A DNA stretch of 64,000 nucleotides from Vibrio chagasii (GTDB taxonomy: Bacteria > Pseudomonadota > Gammaproteobacteria > Enterobacterales > Vibrionaceae): contig NZ_MSCI01000001.1 in assembly GCF_002954585.1 (NCBI RefSeq), forward strand, positions 1,426,001 through 1,490,000, given 5' to 3'. Below are positions 53,560 to 62,157 of the stretch, piece by piece. Within the stretch, counting starts at the first letter, position 1, and each line of letters begins with the position of its first letter. Under the pieces are notes generated by a model, which made no database searches, was not told the origin of the DNA, and worked only from the letters and a program-made list of their open reading frames with translations. A program made the position numbers and the translations under genes.

Positions 53560-54264
53560 ATGGTTCATCAAGTGACAGGTTTTTCTGATGCTTTCTTGGC
53601 GTGGGAACAATGGAATCTTACCGACTTTGATCATAAGAGTGCTCAGGTACTTGCATTCAAATCAGAGATCGAAAGCCAATCTACGTCTTTGGCGGCAGTG
53701 GCAACTTATCACCTAGAGCAAGCGTCTGCGCTGCTTTCTGAGCAGCACTTAATGGCTGGCCCGACTGGTGAAACAAACGAGCTGTATGCTGCAGGTCGCG
53801 GTGTGGCTTTGGTAATTGTTGATGATTGCCAAGACAAAGAGCCAGCACTGCAAACAGCAACCGCGATGATTACCGCAGCACTATTAGCGGGTAACAGCGT
53901 GCAACTGTGCAGTGATGACGTGCAATTCAACACGTTGATCGCTGATGCGGCGAAACAAGCGAATCTACCGACGAACTTGGTGCAGGTTGCTTCGTACGAC
54001 GCGGCTCAACAGCTGCTGTCTTGCGATGTACGTAGCGCAGGTTACGTAGGTAATTCACAAACGGCTCAAGCTATCAATTTACAACTTGCTAAGCGTGACG
54101 GTGCCATCGTCAGTTTAGTAGCTGAAACGGATCTGACAGCAATGCATGTTGCTCACGATCCACACCTATCGCTGCGCTTCATTACCGAGCGTACGCGAAC
54201 TATAAATATAACAGCCGTGGGCGGTAACGCGACCTTGCTCGAACTTGGAAGCGAAGCTCACTAA
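53560..54264 (+). CDS. Detached C-terminal ALDH-superfamily domain of PutA
   Basis: A 234-residue protein without the ALDH catalytic cysteine. Its end, RTRTINITAVGGNATLLELG, matches the C-terminal motif of long PutA proteins (E. coli ends with a TVNTTAAGGNAS-type stretch). In those enzymes this domain completes the P5C dehydrogenase active site and the lid of the channel. Here it is a separate gene, in-phase with the operon: AAGGAGC precedes the ATG, 11 bp after putA. It is probably an obligatory partner of PutA. Homology rests on the tail motif and position. Confidence 0.78.
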   Translation: MVHQVTGFSDAFLAWEQWNLTDFDHKSAQVLAFKSEIESQSTSLAAVATYHLEQASALLSEQHLMAGPTGETNELYAAGRGVALVIVDDCQDKEPALQTATAMITAALLAGNSVQLCSDDVQFNTLIADAAKQANLPTNLVQVASYDAAQQLLSCDVRSAGYVGNSQTAQAINLQLAKRDGAIVSLVAETDLTAMHVAHDPHLSLRFITERTRTINITAVGGNATLLELGSEAH

Positions 54265-54417
54265 CCTTCAGTAACATTGGCTCTAAGCACTTTTGGTTTT
54301 CTCCCTCAGTGCTTTGGAGCCAAAATCCCCAACTCAATGTAATGGCTTGCCTTTATTTAGGTGAGGGCATGGTATTGGGTTAGGCATGGAAGGCTTTTTA
54401 CAAATGAGGACTATCTA

Positions 54418-55911
54418 ATGATAGAAAACAGTTTTGCAATAACGACGACGTTCATTGCGTATCTAATTATGATGCTGGCAATCGGTGTTATTGCTTACAA
54501 ACGTACTTCTAGCTCTACAGACTACTTCCTTGGTGGTCGTTCGCTAGGCCCATGGCCTGCAGCACTTTCTGCTGGTGCATCAGACATGAGTGGTTGGCTA
54601 CTACTTGGTCTACCGGGTTACGCTTACGCTGCTGGTTTTGAAGCATTCTGGCTTGCTGGTGGCCTGCTAGTGGGTACTTGGGCGAACTGGTTAATCAGTG
54701 CTAAGCGTCTGCGTACTTACAGCATTACGACAGAGTCACTGACCCTACCTGAGTTCCTATCTCGTCGTTTCAATGATAATTCTAAGCTGATCCAAACAAT
54801 TTCTGCTTTCTTTATCCTTTTATTCTTCCTTTTCTACACAAGTTCTGGCTTGGTAGCAGGTGGTAAGTTGTTTGAAACGGTATTCGGCCTAGATTACACA
54901 ACAGCGGTAATTATCGGCACTGTATGTGTGGTTTCTTACACGCTATTTGGTGGCTTCCTTGCGGTATCTTGGACGGACTTGGTTCAAGGTCTACTGATGT
55001 CTGCTGCGCTATTGATTGTACCAATCGCAGCGATGAATGGCGGTCTTGGTCAGCTATCGACTGATCTTCACAACATCAACCCAGAGCTGCTAACGCTATG
55101 GAATGATGCGAAAGGTGAGCCACTGTCTGCTATCGCGATCATTTCGCTAGCGGCTTGGGGTCTTGGTTACTTCGGTCAGCCACACATCCTTGCTCGTTTC
55201 AAAGCAACACGTACTAATAAAGACCTAGCAACAGCGCGTCGTATCGCTGTGGTATGGACAGCACTGTCTATGGTTGGTGCAATGCTAGTGGGTCTGGTTG
55301 GTCTTATCTACGTGACTAACTCTGGCGCGCCGAAGCTAGACGATGGTGAGAAGATCTTCATGCTTCTTGTTAACGCGATGTTCCACCCAGTAATCGCAGG
55401 TATCCTACTGGCGGCTATCCTTGCTGCAATCATGAGTACTGCGGATTCACAACTTCTTGTATCTTCATCTGCAATGGCAGAAGACCTTTACAAGCAAGTG
55501 CTTAAGAAAGATGCGACATCTGAAGATATCGTTCGTGTAGGTCGCTTTGCGGTAATCATTATTTCTCTTATCGCGCTATTCCTAGCGATGACGCCAGACA
55601 GCTCTGTACTTGGCCTTGTATCTTACGCTTGGGCTGGTTTTGGTGCGGCATTTGGTCCAGCTATCGTGATGAGCCTTTACTGGTCTCGTATGAACCGTAA
55701 CGGCGCTCTAGCGGGTATCGTGGTTGGTGGTGTGACTATCGTACTTTGGAAACAGTTCACGGGCGGTTGGTTCGACGTTTACGAAATCGTACCAGGAATC
55801 ATCCTATCGACTATCTCTATCGTTATCGTGAGCCTAATTACTGGCGAGCCAGAAGACGAAGTGAAAGCGCAACACGCTGAGTTCGAGAAGAAGCTAGTAG
55901 AGCTAGACTAA
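54418..55911 (+). CDS. putP: Sodium/proline symporter PutP
   Basis: A 497-residue inner-membrane symporter of the sodium:solute family with about 13 membrane segments. Signature stretches include DYFLGGRSLGPWPAALSAGA, SDMSGWLLLGLPGYAYAAG and AAILAAIMSTADSQLLVSSS. Length is that of E. coli PutP (502). GAGGA lies before the ATG at 54418, deciding this start. It completes the putA-domain-putP operon and imports the proline that PutA oxidises. Its stop codon borders a parS2 site. Confidence 0.96.
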   Translation: MIENSFAITTTFIAYLIMMLAIGVIAYKRTSSSTDYFLGGRSLGPWPAALSAGASDMSGWLLLGLPGYAYAAGFEAFWLAGGLLVGTWANWLISAKRLRTYSITTESLTLPEFLSRRFNDNSKLIQTISAFFILLFFLFYTSSGLVAGGKLFETVFGLDYTTAVIIGTVCVVSYTLFGGFLAVSWTDLVQGLLMSAALLIVPIAAMNGGLGQLSTDLHNINPELLTLWNDAKGEPLSAIAIISLAAWGLGYFGQPHILARFKATRTNKDLATARRIAVVWTALSMVGAMLVGLVGLIYVTNSGAPKLDDGEKIFMLLVNAMFHPVIAGILLAAILAAIMSTADSQLLVSSSAMAEDLYKQVLKKDATSEDIVRVGRFAVIIISLIALFLAMTPDSSVLGLVSYAWAGFGAAFGPAIVMSLYWSRMNRNGALAGIVVGGVTIVLWKQFTGGWFDVYEIVPGIILSTISIVIVSLITGEPEDEVKAQHAEFEKKLVELD

Positions 55912-55925
55912 TTTACATTGTAAAA
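55911..55925. other. parS2 site at the end of putP
   Basis: A perfect NTTTACANTGTAAAN match, starting at the last base of the putP stop codon, about 31 kb from the ori2 iterons. Confidence 0.88.
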
Positions 55926-55961
55926 ATACAAGTGAACTAGCAAAAGATATTAATTTAGAAC

Positions 55962-55992
55962 AATAGAGTCACTTCGGTGGCTCTATTTTTTT
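55962..55992 (+). terminator. putP terminator
   Basis: AATAGAGTCAC / GTGGCTCTATT stem with a TTCG tetraloop and T run, typical of strong terminators. Confidence 0.9.
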
Positions 55993-56237
55993 GACCACTC
56001 TCTAATGCTCGCGACTTCTTGCTCATCGATATTCAATGACTCCAAAAACTCTTGGTGAGCGGTTGGTTCCATCTTTTTTGAAGCGATCGGATCTTGCGTG
56101 AGAAGGGAAAGATTAACTTGCTCAATGGCGTGTGATGTCAAAAAATGAAACAGAAAAGTGGCTAATTTTTGAACTTGACGCTCACTTTTGTTATTAGCTC
56201 GGTGAATTGTGGAACCGAATTGGACATGATGTGTCAA
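55983..56237 (-). CDS. Hypothetical 84-residue protein
   Basis: An open frame beginning MTHHVQFGSTIHRANNKSER with an acidic C-terminal half (LNIDEQEVASIREWSKK). It is convergent with putP; its stop codon lies in the putP terminator. No clear ribosome-binding site is visible, so a shorter start is possible. The charge pattern and length look like a real small protein, but no family is recognised. Confidence 0.45.
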   Translation of the reverse strand: MTHHVQFGSTIHRANNKSERQVQKLATFLFHFLTSHAIEQVNLSLLTQDPIASKKMEPTAHQEFLESLNIDEQEVASIREWSKK

Positions 56238-56273
56238 TTGTCAGTAATCACTAAAGACCTATAGGACAAAGGT

Positions 56274-56498
56274 ATGCCTGATCTCTATTGCAAAGGATGT
56301 AAAAAAACAACACTACATAAGTCTATAATGAAACGTTGTGAATCAGAACCCGAGACAGCCTCTGGCCGTATGTTGCAATGGACCTCAAAGCTATTTAGTG
56401 GCAACTTATATTACGATATGGAAACGCAGCACTTTTGTCGTACATGCAATTGCCGTTGTGAAACTGGAAGTTCAGTTCCTCAAGTAGGCTTAGCTTAG
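56274..56498 (+). CDS. Small zinc-ribbon-like protein
   Basis: A 74-residue protein with two cysteine knuckles: LYCKGCKKTTLHKS near the start and FCRTCNCRCETG near the end, a spacing that suits one zinc ribbon. ATAGGACAAAGGT precedes the ATG, a good ribosome-binding site. A strong terminator follows. Similar small Cys-rich proteins occur in Vibrio without known function. Confidence 0.7.
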   Translation: MPDLYCKGCKKTTLHKSIMKRCESEPETASGRMLQWTSKLFSGNLYYDMETQHFCRTCNCRCETGSSVPQVGLA

Positions 56499-56528
56499 CT
56501 GATAGTAAGCGCTTACTAACTCATATCA

Positions 56529-56556
56529 AAAAAAACCTCCGTTTGGGAGGTTTTTT
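56529..56556. terminator. Bidirectional terminator between two small genes
   Basis: AAAACCTCC / GGAGGTTTT with a short loop and A/T runs on both sides, between the convergent genes at 56274-56498 and 56562-56732. Confidence 0.9.
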
Positions 56557-56561
56557 GTCAT

Positions 56562-56732
56562 TTAAGCTGCTTTAAGCGCGATCTCGCTGTTAATGGCATT
56601 GCCATCAATTTTTACTTCCCATCCGTAGTTTGAGTATTCATTAGCGAGTGCTTGAGCCACATCTTTTGACACTGTTACGTGTGTCCATGAGCCGATACCG
56701 TAGGGTTTATATGCGAGTTCTTGTGTTTTCAT
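56562..56732 (-). CDS. Small 56-residue protein, unknown function
   Basis: A short gene reading MKTQELAYKPYGIGSWTHVT at the start and ending INSEIALKAA. AAAGGATGACTCTATT before the ATG gives a good ribosome-binding site, and the terminator at 56529-56556 lies just past the stop. The middle reads VAQALANEYSNYGWEVKIDG, with a folded alpha/beta look. No signal peptide. Function unknown; it resembles small stress or phage-type proteins only in size. Confidence 0.65.
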   Translation of the reverse strand: MKTQELAYKPYGIGSWTHVTVSKDVAQALANEYSNYGWEVKIDGNAINSEIALKAA

Positions 56733-57010
56733 AATAGAGTCATCCTTTCTCTTTGATAATTATATTATTCACTTTGCCATATATCCTTTCTTTCGTTTCT
56801 GGCTCAACTTATTTGTTTATCGGGTCATTTCTATAATAATTTGTTAATAACCAGAGTTTGATTTATAAGGGTTGTTATCGATTTGTGTGGATTTATATTT
56901 AGTGTGAATGCGACTTGCGCGTTTAGTTTTTAAATGTGTGAGCGGGGTTTTCTTCGATCGCTCTAGGTATGGAATATACTGAGCCGAATTTAGAATGTTT
57001 AAGGAATGTT

Positions 57011-57499
57011 ATGTCTCAGCATCAGCTTGATCGTATCGATAAAGAGATACTAAGAATTCTGCATATGAAAGGACGCTTGCCTGTGGTTGAGTTGGCCAAG
57101 CAAGTTAACCTAACCACCTCTCCTTGCTCTGATAGATTGAAGCGATTAGAAAAAGAGGGTTACATCACGGGTTACCACGCTGAGCTGTGTTCCGAGAAGT
57201 TGGGGCTCGATGTACAAGTCTTTATCCATATTCGTCTCGACCAAACCAGCTTTTCAATTTTTGATAAATTTGCCCAAGCCGTGGAAATGATGCCAGAGGT
57301 GGAAGAGTGTTACTCGTTGTCGGGAGACTTCGACACCATGATTAAGGTTCGAGTGAAAGACATGAAGGCGTACCAAGCATTTATGGCCACCAAGTTAGGT
57401 ACTTTGCCTGGCGTGATTCAGACACGCAGTGAAGTGGTGATTGAAGAGCATAAAAAGGGCTTTGGTGTGAACCCAGAGCTGTTAGCGACTTTAACTTAG
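57011..57499 (+). CDS. Lrp/AsnC-family transcriptional regulator
   Basis: A 162-residue regulator with an N-terminal helix-turn-helix (LDRIDKEILRILHMKGRLPV, VELAKQVNLTTSPCSDRLKR) and a C-terminal RAM/AsnC ligand domain (CYSLSGDFDTMIKVRVKDM). I chose the ATG at 57011, which has AAGG 7 bases before it, rather than 56969. Family members form octamers and respond to amino acids. It lies just past the put genes and may control amino acid catabolism, but no operator is evident. Confidence 0.88.
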   Translation: MSQHQLDRIDKEILRILHMKGRLPVVELAKQVNLTTSPCSDRLKRLEKEGYITGYHAELCSEKLGLDVQVFIHIRLDQTSFSIFDKFAQAVEMMPEVEECYSLSGDFDTMIKVRVKDMKAYQAFMATKLGTLPGVIQTRSEVVIEEHKKGFGVNPELLATLT

Positions 57500-57532
57500 C
57501 GCGCTTCTAACTTGACCCAGTTTGATAGATAT

Positions 57533-57564
57533 AAAAAATGGAAGCCAATGAGCTTCCATTTTTT
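57533..57564 (+). terminator. Terminator behind the Lrp-family gene
   Basis: AAAAAATGGAAGC / GCTTCCATTTTTT, a perfect 13-bp stem with a 6-base loop. Confidence 0.9.
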
Positions 57565-57608
57565 GTGACTGCCAGAAAGGGGCAATCAGATAAGTATGGT
57601 CATAGACG

Positions 57609-57623
57609 ATTTACAGTGTAATC
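57609..57623. other. parS2-like site with one mismatch
   Basis: TTTACA-G-TGTAAT, one base off the parS2 consensus, overlapping the 3' end of the DUF445 gene. Confidence 0.45.
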
Positions 57624-58318
57624 GCCGCTGAAATAAGACCAATCACACCACCGAATACACCACCCCACACGACAAGCCAGCCAAGGTGTTTCTTGATCAT
57701 GGTTTGAACCATCTCTTTTACCAGTTTCGGTGTCAGTTCATTCAAACGCTGGTCGATGATAGCTTCAATGTTCTCTTTGATTTCATCCATCATCGCTGGT
57801 GACTCCAGCTCTTCTTTGATGGCATTCTTCACTGAATCACTCTTGCTGATTTCGATAACAGATTCTTGCATCTTCTCAACAAATGGCGCTTTCATTGGCT
57901 CTAATGCTTCTGTACCACCAAACATTGCGAGCATGCCGCCAAACTGTGAGTTCTCGATAACGTTAACCAGTGAATCAAATGCTGGATTGAAATCGATTTT
58001 CTTAATCACAGGCTCTAGGTTCAGTGATTGGCCACCGCTCATTTCGCTGCTTAGGAAGCGGTCGATGTTACTCTCAGTAAAGAATTGCTCCATCATCAGT
58101 TGTTTGATGGCTGCTTTGAACTCTTCAAAGCGTGCTGGAATAACGCCAGAACCGTATAGGCCGGGTACTTTCTCGAACAACATGTGAATCGCAAGCCAGT
58201 TGGTGATGGCACCAGAAAAGGCGAATAGGCCCGCGTAAAGTAGGTATTGATTTGCTGTCGTATAGCCGCCAGCAAGCAGTGCTAACGCGATGACGTTAGT
58301 TAAGACACTTTTGTTCAT
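57611..58318 (-). CDS. DUF445 family membrane protein
   Basis: A 235-residue inner-membrane protein. Two hydrophobic segments lie near the N-terminus (NVIALALLAGGYTT, LFAFSGAITNWLAIHMLFEK), and one at the C-terminus (LGWLVVWGGVFGGVIGLISA). The central part is helical and charged. The TNWLAIHMLF stretch is a DUF445/YheB-type signature. The family is widespread and its function unknown. Single gene. Confidence 0.8.
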   Translation of the reverse strand: MNKSVLTNVIALALLAGGYTTANQYLLYAGLFAFSGAITNWLAIHMLFEKVPGLYGSGVIPARFEEFKAAIKQLMMEQFFTESNIDRFLSSEMSGGQSLNLEPVIKKIDFNPAFDSLVNVIENSQFGGMLAMFGGTEALEPMKAPFVEKMQESVIEISKSDSVKNAIKEELESPAMMDEIKENIEAIIDQRLNELTPKLVKEMVQTMIKKHLGWLVVWGGVFGGVIGLISAAITL

Positions 58319-59064
58319 GGTTGATCTCTAGAAAGAATATTGCGCGCATTTTAAGAAAAAAACGCCAAGAAAAAAACAAAAGGATCGATGAAGTTGAAGG
58401 AACAGGTGGGAAAGAGCGCTGAACTACGGGCATAAGAAAGGCTAGCCTCCCCCCGAAGTCTAGCCTTATTCCAGAACGCGCAAGCGAAGCCGTCTTGGTT
58501 TGTTAAAGTCATTATATAATTACGACATAACATTCTGCCATGTGTAATTCACCGCTATGTAGCAAATTGGTGTGAAGTGCGCCGCACTTTTAAAATAGCA
58601 TATAAATTAATCGCTACTATTTTTGAGCAAGATAATACGCCATAAAAGCCATCAGTTTATTAAATCTAATACCATCAAAGGAAGGCGTGTATCTTCTCGG
58701 AACAAGCATAAGTAGTTGCAGAATGTTCTATCGAGACAGTTGTCATCTTACCGGAAATTTCCCCTCTACACTGATAGAGTGATATCTACTGGTGCAAAGA
58801 AAATATTGGCTTCATACCTTTCCTGATTTCTATACCAGGGCTAACTGTAAGGTTAGGTTGTTATATGAAAGACAAACTCACAATAGGCCAAAAATATCAT
58901 AGAACTACATTTTATGTTTGGCACTTTTATAATACAAACTGTATAAAAAACATATAGATCGAGTGTTGGGCTATATTTAGAAATTTCCATTTTTGTTCTT
59001 GCATTAATTGTCAGCAGATACTAAACAATAAGTAGTGATACCACTATTTAAGGAAAAATAGCAT
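58319..59064. other. AT-rich 750-bp gap before the HU gene
   Basis: No convincing gene. An inverted repeat AAGGCTAG / CTAGCCTT lies at about 58438-58466 with a C-rich spacer. TATAAT at 58928-58933 could be a -10 element for the HU gene, but I see no good -35. The base composition is more AT-rich than that of the neighbouring core genes. Confidence 0.4.
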
Positions 59065-59340
59065 ATGAATAAGTCTCAACTAGTTGATCAAATTGCGCTG
59101 TCAGCGGATATATCAAAAACGAAGGCTGAAAAGGCTTTGAAAGCTGTTATGGAAAGTGTGAGCCATGCGCTCTCTAATGGTAATGAAGTTGCGCTGGTCG
59201 GATTTGGTACATTTAGAGTTAACGAGCGTGCTGAACGTAAAGGGCGTAATCCGAAAACAGGTGAAGAAATAACGATTGCGGCGGCAAAAGTTCCGACATT
59301 TAAAGCTGGAACAAAACTGAAGGCGGAATGCAACGCTTAA
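59065..59340 (+). CDS. HU-family DNA-binding protein
   Basis: A 91-residue histone-like protein beginning [20 protein letters not shown]. The beta-arm signature [20 protein letters not shown] and the [11 protein letters not shown] stretch are present. Length is that of HU-alpha/beta subunits. AAGGAAAAATAGCAT precedes the ATG. Since standard hup genes are on chromosome 1 in Vibrio, this may be an extra HU paralogue. A terminator follows. Confidence 0.93.
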   Translation: MNKSQLVDQIALSADISKTKAEKALKAVMESVSHALSNGNEVALVGFGTFRVNERAERKGRNPKTGEEITIAAAKVPTFKAGTKLKAECNA

Positions 59341-59390
59341 ATGCGGTCTACCTAAATTCTAACTTTAGCTAGTAAAAACATACATCGAGA

Positions 59391-59416
59391 AAAGGCTGTC
59401 AAAAGGCAGCCTTTTT
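59391..59416 (+). terminator. HU gene terminator
   Basis: AAAGGCTG / CAGCCTTT stem with an 8-base loop and a T tract. Confidence 0.85.
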
Positions 59417-59637
59417 AGTTTAACGAGTCCAATTATTATTAACACTTACCTGATCTTCAACGTAGGACAATCATGTAAGCAACGGTCTGTATACTTTTGA
59501 TCATCCATGCTTACTTATCTTACTTGGGTTTCCCATAACCTTCTTTTGTTCATAATCAAACGAAGCCATTGCTATGGTCAGAAAGCACTCGCTATGACGC
59601 GTGATTTGAATTCAGTCTAAGAGAGGTCACACCCACT

Positions 59638-60327
59638 TCAGTAGTTTGAGTCAATTAGAACTTCTTCGCCATACCTACCTGCCTGAGGCAGCGGAGTATA
59701 GGTTGTTTGTGCGCCTCTTAGAAAGCGTATAGCTTTTGCGCCTGCTTCACGAGAGCTGGTGATATCTTCGTCTGAATCACCGTAGTATTGGGCAATTTTT
59801 GCCATTTTAAGTTGTTTTACCTTATCTAAAGAGCCAGAGAATATGACGGGTTGAATTTGTTCCCTGTATTCTTTTGGAAATATATTGCGTAAGGTTTCGG
59901 TGATAGTTTCTTGTCCTTGAGGAGCAGTGCGGCCAGTAATGAAGTATATGGTATCACCGTGTTTTAGGTGCATTGATACTATTTCTACCGCTGACTTTTT
60001 TGGGATAGAAAAACGGTCAAGACCCGTAGAAGCCTCATTCCAAAAATCTTGGTTTTTTAGGTAATTAAAAGAGTCCGGAGAATATTTTTGTTTACCGTAA
60101 TGAAAAACAGGACTTGAGAACAACATAGTATCATCAATATCTAAACCAACATTAATTGGGTGCTTAGGAAGCTCTGAAGCAATCTTGTCAACAGTTGTCC
60201 AACTGATATCCGAGTAATGCGTTAGTGCTTGTTTTGAAAGAGTATGCATATCTATGGTTGCATTAGTATTGGCGAGTACTGATACCGAAAAAAGTGAGCT
60301 AAGTACAATGATGGTAGACGTCTTCAT
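59638..60327 (-). CDS. aphA: Class B acid phosphatase (AphA-type)
   Basis: A 229-residue secreted HAD phosphatase. A signal peptide covers MKTSTIIVLSSLFSVSVLA. Motif I is VGLDIDDTMLFSSP, motif II YFITGRTAP and the acidic motif YYGDSDEDI, as in the class B non-specific acid phosphatases that work in the periplasm as metal-dependent tetramers. I chose the ATG at 60327, with AGGATTAAAA before it. This is not the quorum-sensing regulator also called AphA in Vibrio. Single gene. Confidence 0.9.
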   Translation of the reverse strand: MKTSTIIVLSSLFSVSVLANTNATIDMHTLSKQALTHYSDISWTTVDKIASELPKHPINVGLDIDDTMLFSSPVFHYGKQKYSPDSFNYLKNQDFWNEASTGLDRFSIPKKSAVEIVSMHLKHGDTIYFITGRTAPQGQETITETLRNIFPKEYREQIQPVIFSGSLDKVKQLKMAKIAQYYGDSDEDITSSREAGAKAIRFLRGAQTTYTPLPQAGRYGEEVLIDSNY

Positions 60328-60810
60328 TTTTAATCCTAGTAAGAGTTTGTATGCTTGTGGCTTAGGTTTCAATCGATCTTACATCTTTTATTATGCTGTG
60401 CATTCGCTCAAAATTAGTTTTTATTAATGGCTTTTCAAAGTGTCTTGAAATCCTGTGTTTCATCGTTGTCTATTCACTTTTTGTTCTGAAGTTTTTAGAT
60501 CCGATGAACTTACCGTTTGGTGAACATTGATGTAAATCGAATTGATTTAAGTCGTATCTTGAGGTGTCCGTACTGAAACCTTCCGAAGTTCTATCTCTAA
60601 ATTATATTTCGATTCACATAACAGATTGATGTAAATTGAGTTTTATAATGTATGCCAGCATCATAGCTCTGATGACATTTAAACCAAGGAAAACAAATAG
60701 AAATACCAAACCTTCCCTTAAGTTAAACCTAAATTAGTGGAACTTGAAATAAGTCATCAATCAGAAACCACATTATTGAAAGTTCTTTCATAATTAAATT
60801 GGGTCAAAAA
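60328..60810. other. Gap between the acid phosphatase and SDR genes
   Basis: No gene is recognised. The 15-mer ATTGATGTAAATCGA at 60526-60540 recurs with one change at 60625-60639, 99 bp away, and could be a regulator site. Confidence 0.4.
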
Positions 60811-61575
60811 ATGAAAAAAATATTGATCACTTGTGCTACCAGTAATATTGGCTCAGCTCTAGCTAAAAGATTGGCTGCAGACAACAAGCTTTATCTTGCC
60901 GCTCGAGATACAGCTAAATTGGACAATATTGTCGATACCGTCGTCACATCAGGGCATCATAGTGTACTGGCACATCACCTGGACTTCTTCGACAAAGGAT
61001 CTATCGACCTGTGTGCAGACTCCATTATTGAGTTTGGTGGGCTGGATGGATTAGTTTTTATCATTCCAAGGATTCCGCCTTCTAATAGTGTATTTCCGGA
61101 CGATGAGGCTTGGAGAGACTTGTACGAAAAATATTTTATATTACCTTTGAGGCTTATCAAAAAGCTTGCTAATCACTCACGATTAAACAGTGGGTGTAAG
61201 ATCGTGTTGATTTCCGGTCTAAGCTCAAAGAGTGCTCTAACACATTATTCTACAAATAATTGTCTGAGAAGTGCTTGGGTTGGACAAGCAAAAACGATGG
61301 CGTTGTATTTAGCCTCTCAGAACATATCTGTGAACACTATTTCACTCGGAGGTGTCATGACTGAGAGTTACACTCAAAAGATGCGAGATAAAGCAGAGGC
61401 TCAAGGGGTCAGCTTTGAAGAATTTATGGTTAGTGAAGTTGCAAATATCCCACTGAAAAAGTATGCCACGGTAAACGATGTTACAGAATCTATAGTTGCC
61501 TTGTTAGGTCCATTAGCGAATCATATGACAGGACAAAATATTTTGTTAGATGGTGGTTTTAACAAGGCGTATTGA
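60811..61575 (+). CDS. Atypical short-chain dehydrogenase/reductase family protein
   Basis: A 254-residue Rossmann-fold protein beginning MKKILITCATSNIGSALAKR. The cofactor motif usually reads TGxxxGxG but here is CATSNIGSA. The catalytic YxxxK is replaced by YSTNN, keeping Tyr but not Lys. The C-terminal MTGQNILLDGGF is typical of the family. Some SDR groups share the Tyr-Ser-Thr-Asn pattern, so this may be a subgroup rather than a dead enzyme. No strong ribosome-binding site is seen before the ATG. Substrate unknown. Confidence 0.8.
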   Translation: MKKILITCATSNIGSALAKRLAADNKLYLAARDTAKLDNIVDTVVTSGHHSVLAHHLDFFDKGSIDLCADSIIEFGGLDGLVFIIPRIPPSNSVFPDDEAWRDLYEKYFILPLRLIKKLANHSRLNSGCKIVLISGLSSKSALTHYSTNNCLRSAWVGQAKTMALYLASQNISVNTISLGGVMTESYTQKMRDKAEAQGVSFEEFMVSEVANIPLKKYATVNDVTESIVALLGPLANHMTGQNILLDGGFNKAY

Positions 61576-61629
61576 TTGAATTATCTTAAACTTGTGTGGA
61601 CTCAGAGGTAGCTTTTCAACGGCTCCTTT

Positions 61630-62147
61630 GAGAGTGTCCAGAATTCTGTGTAGCTGTCTAGACTTTAGCCTCAAAGGCTAAAGATTGACAATATGGTTAA
61701 GAGAGCACTTGAAGCTTTTGCTCGTGAAGCAACAAAGTCAATTGAGACAGAATCTGATCTTGATGACTCTTGAAAACTGTTAACCAAGGTTACCGTTGAA
61801 ACGGCCTTAAACGCTGAACTCGATGGGCACCTTGGATAGCAAAACCACGAATTTAGAGTGAGTTCCAACTCCCGCAACGGCTAATAGGGTAAGTTAATCC
61901 TCGCGATCGTGAAGCTAGTTTTTAGCCTCAACTCGTCCGCAAACACCCAACTCACTTTCAATCCATGGATCACAATATATTAAGCTTGTGCGCAAAGAGC
62001 ATGGCCACACGTGACATCGTCGCAACGTTCAAGGAAATGTATGATGCTGATTTCTCACCAACGCAGATATCAAAAGTAACGGGCTCGGTGCTGATTAAGT
62101 GATTTAATGTCAGTCGCGACCTCTCGACGATATTTACCCTACTGTCT
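61630..62147 (+). mobile_element. Degenerate IS256-family element, right end lost
   Basis: The left terminal inverted repeat is recognisable at about 61630-61655 (AGTGTCCAGAATTCTGTGTA). It precedes a broken transposase, and no matching right repeat is found before the next gene's stop at 62158. It is an old insertion scar in the accessory end of the window. Confidence 0.7.
61693..62147 (+). pseudogene. IS256-family transposase remnant
   Basis: Stretches in different frames with stop codons between them match the N-terminal third of IS256-family Mutator-type transposases. They read KVTVETALNAELDGHLG, SSNSRNG, an AKSMATRDIVATFKEMYDAD-type segment, SPTQISKVTGSVL, and QSRPLDDIYPTVS. The catalytic core beyond that is absent. 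Inactive. Confidence 0.75.
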
Positions 62148-62157
62148 CAAAGCGCGA

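Noticed and set aside
58351..58533. A 60-residue minus-strand open frame
   Set aside because: No ribosome-binding site, odd composition, and it runs through an inverted repeat in an AT-rich gap; treated as chance.
59638..60327. The quorum-sensing regulator AphA of Vibrio
   Set aside because: The protein has a signal peptide and HAD motifs; it is the unrelated class B acid phosphatase with the same symbol.
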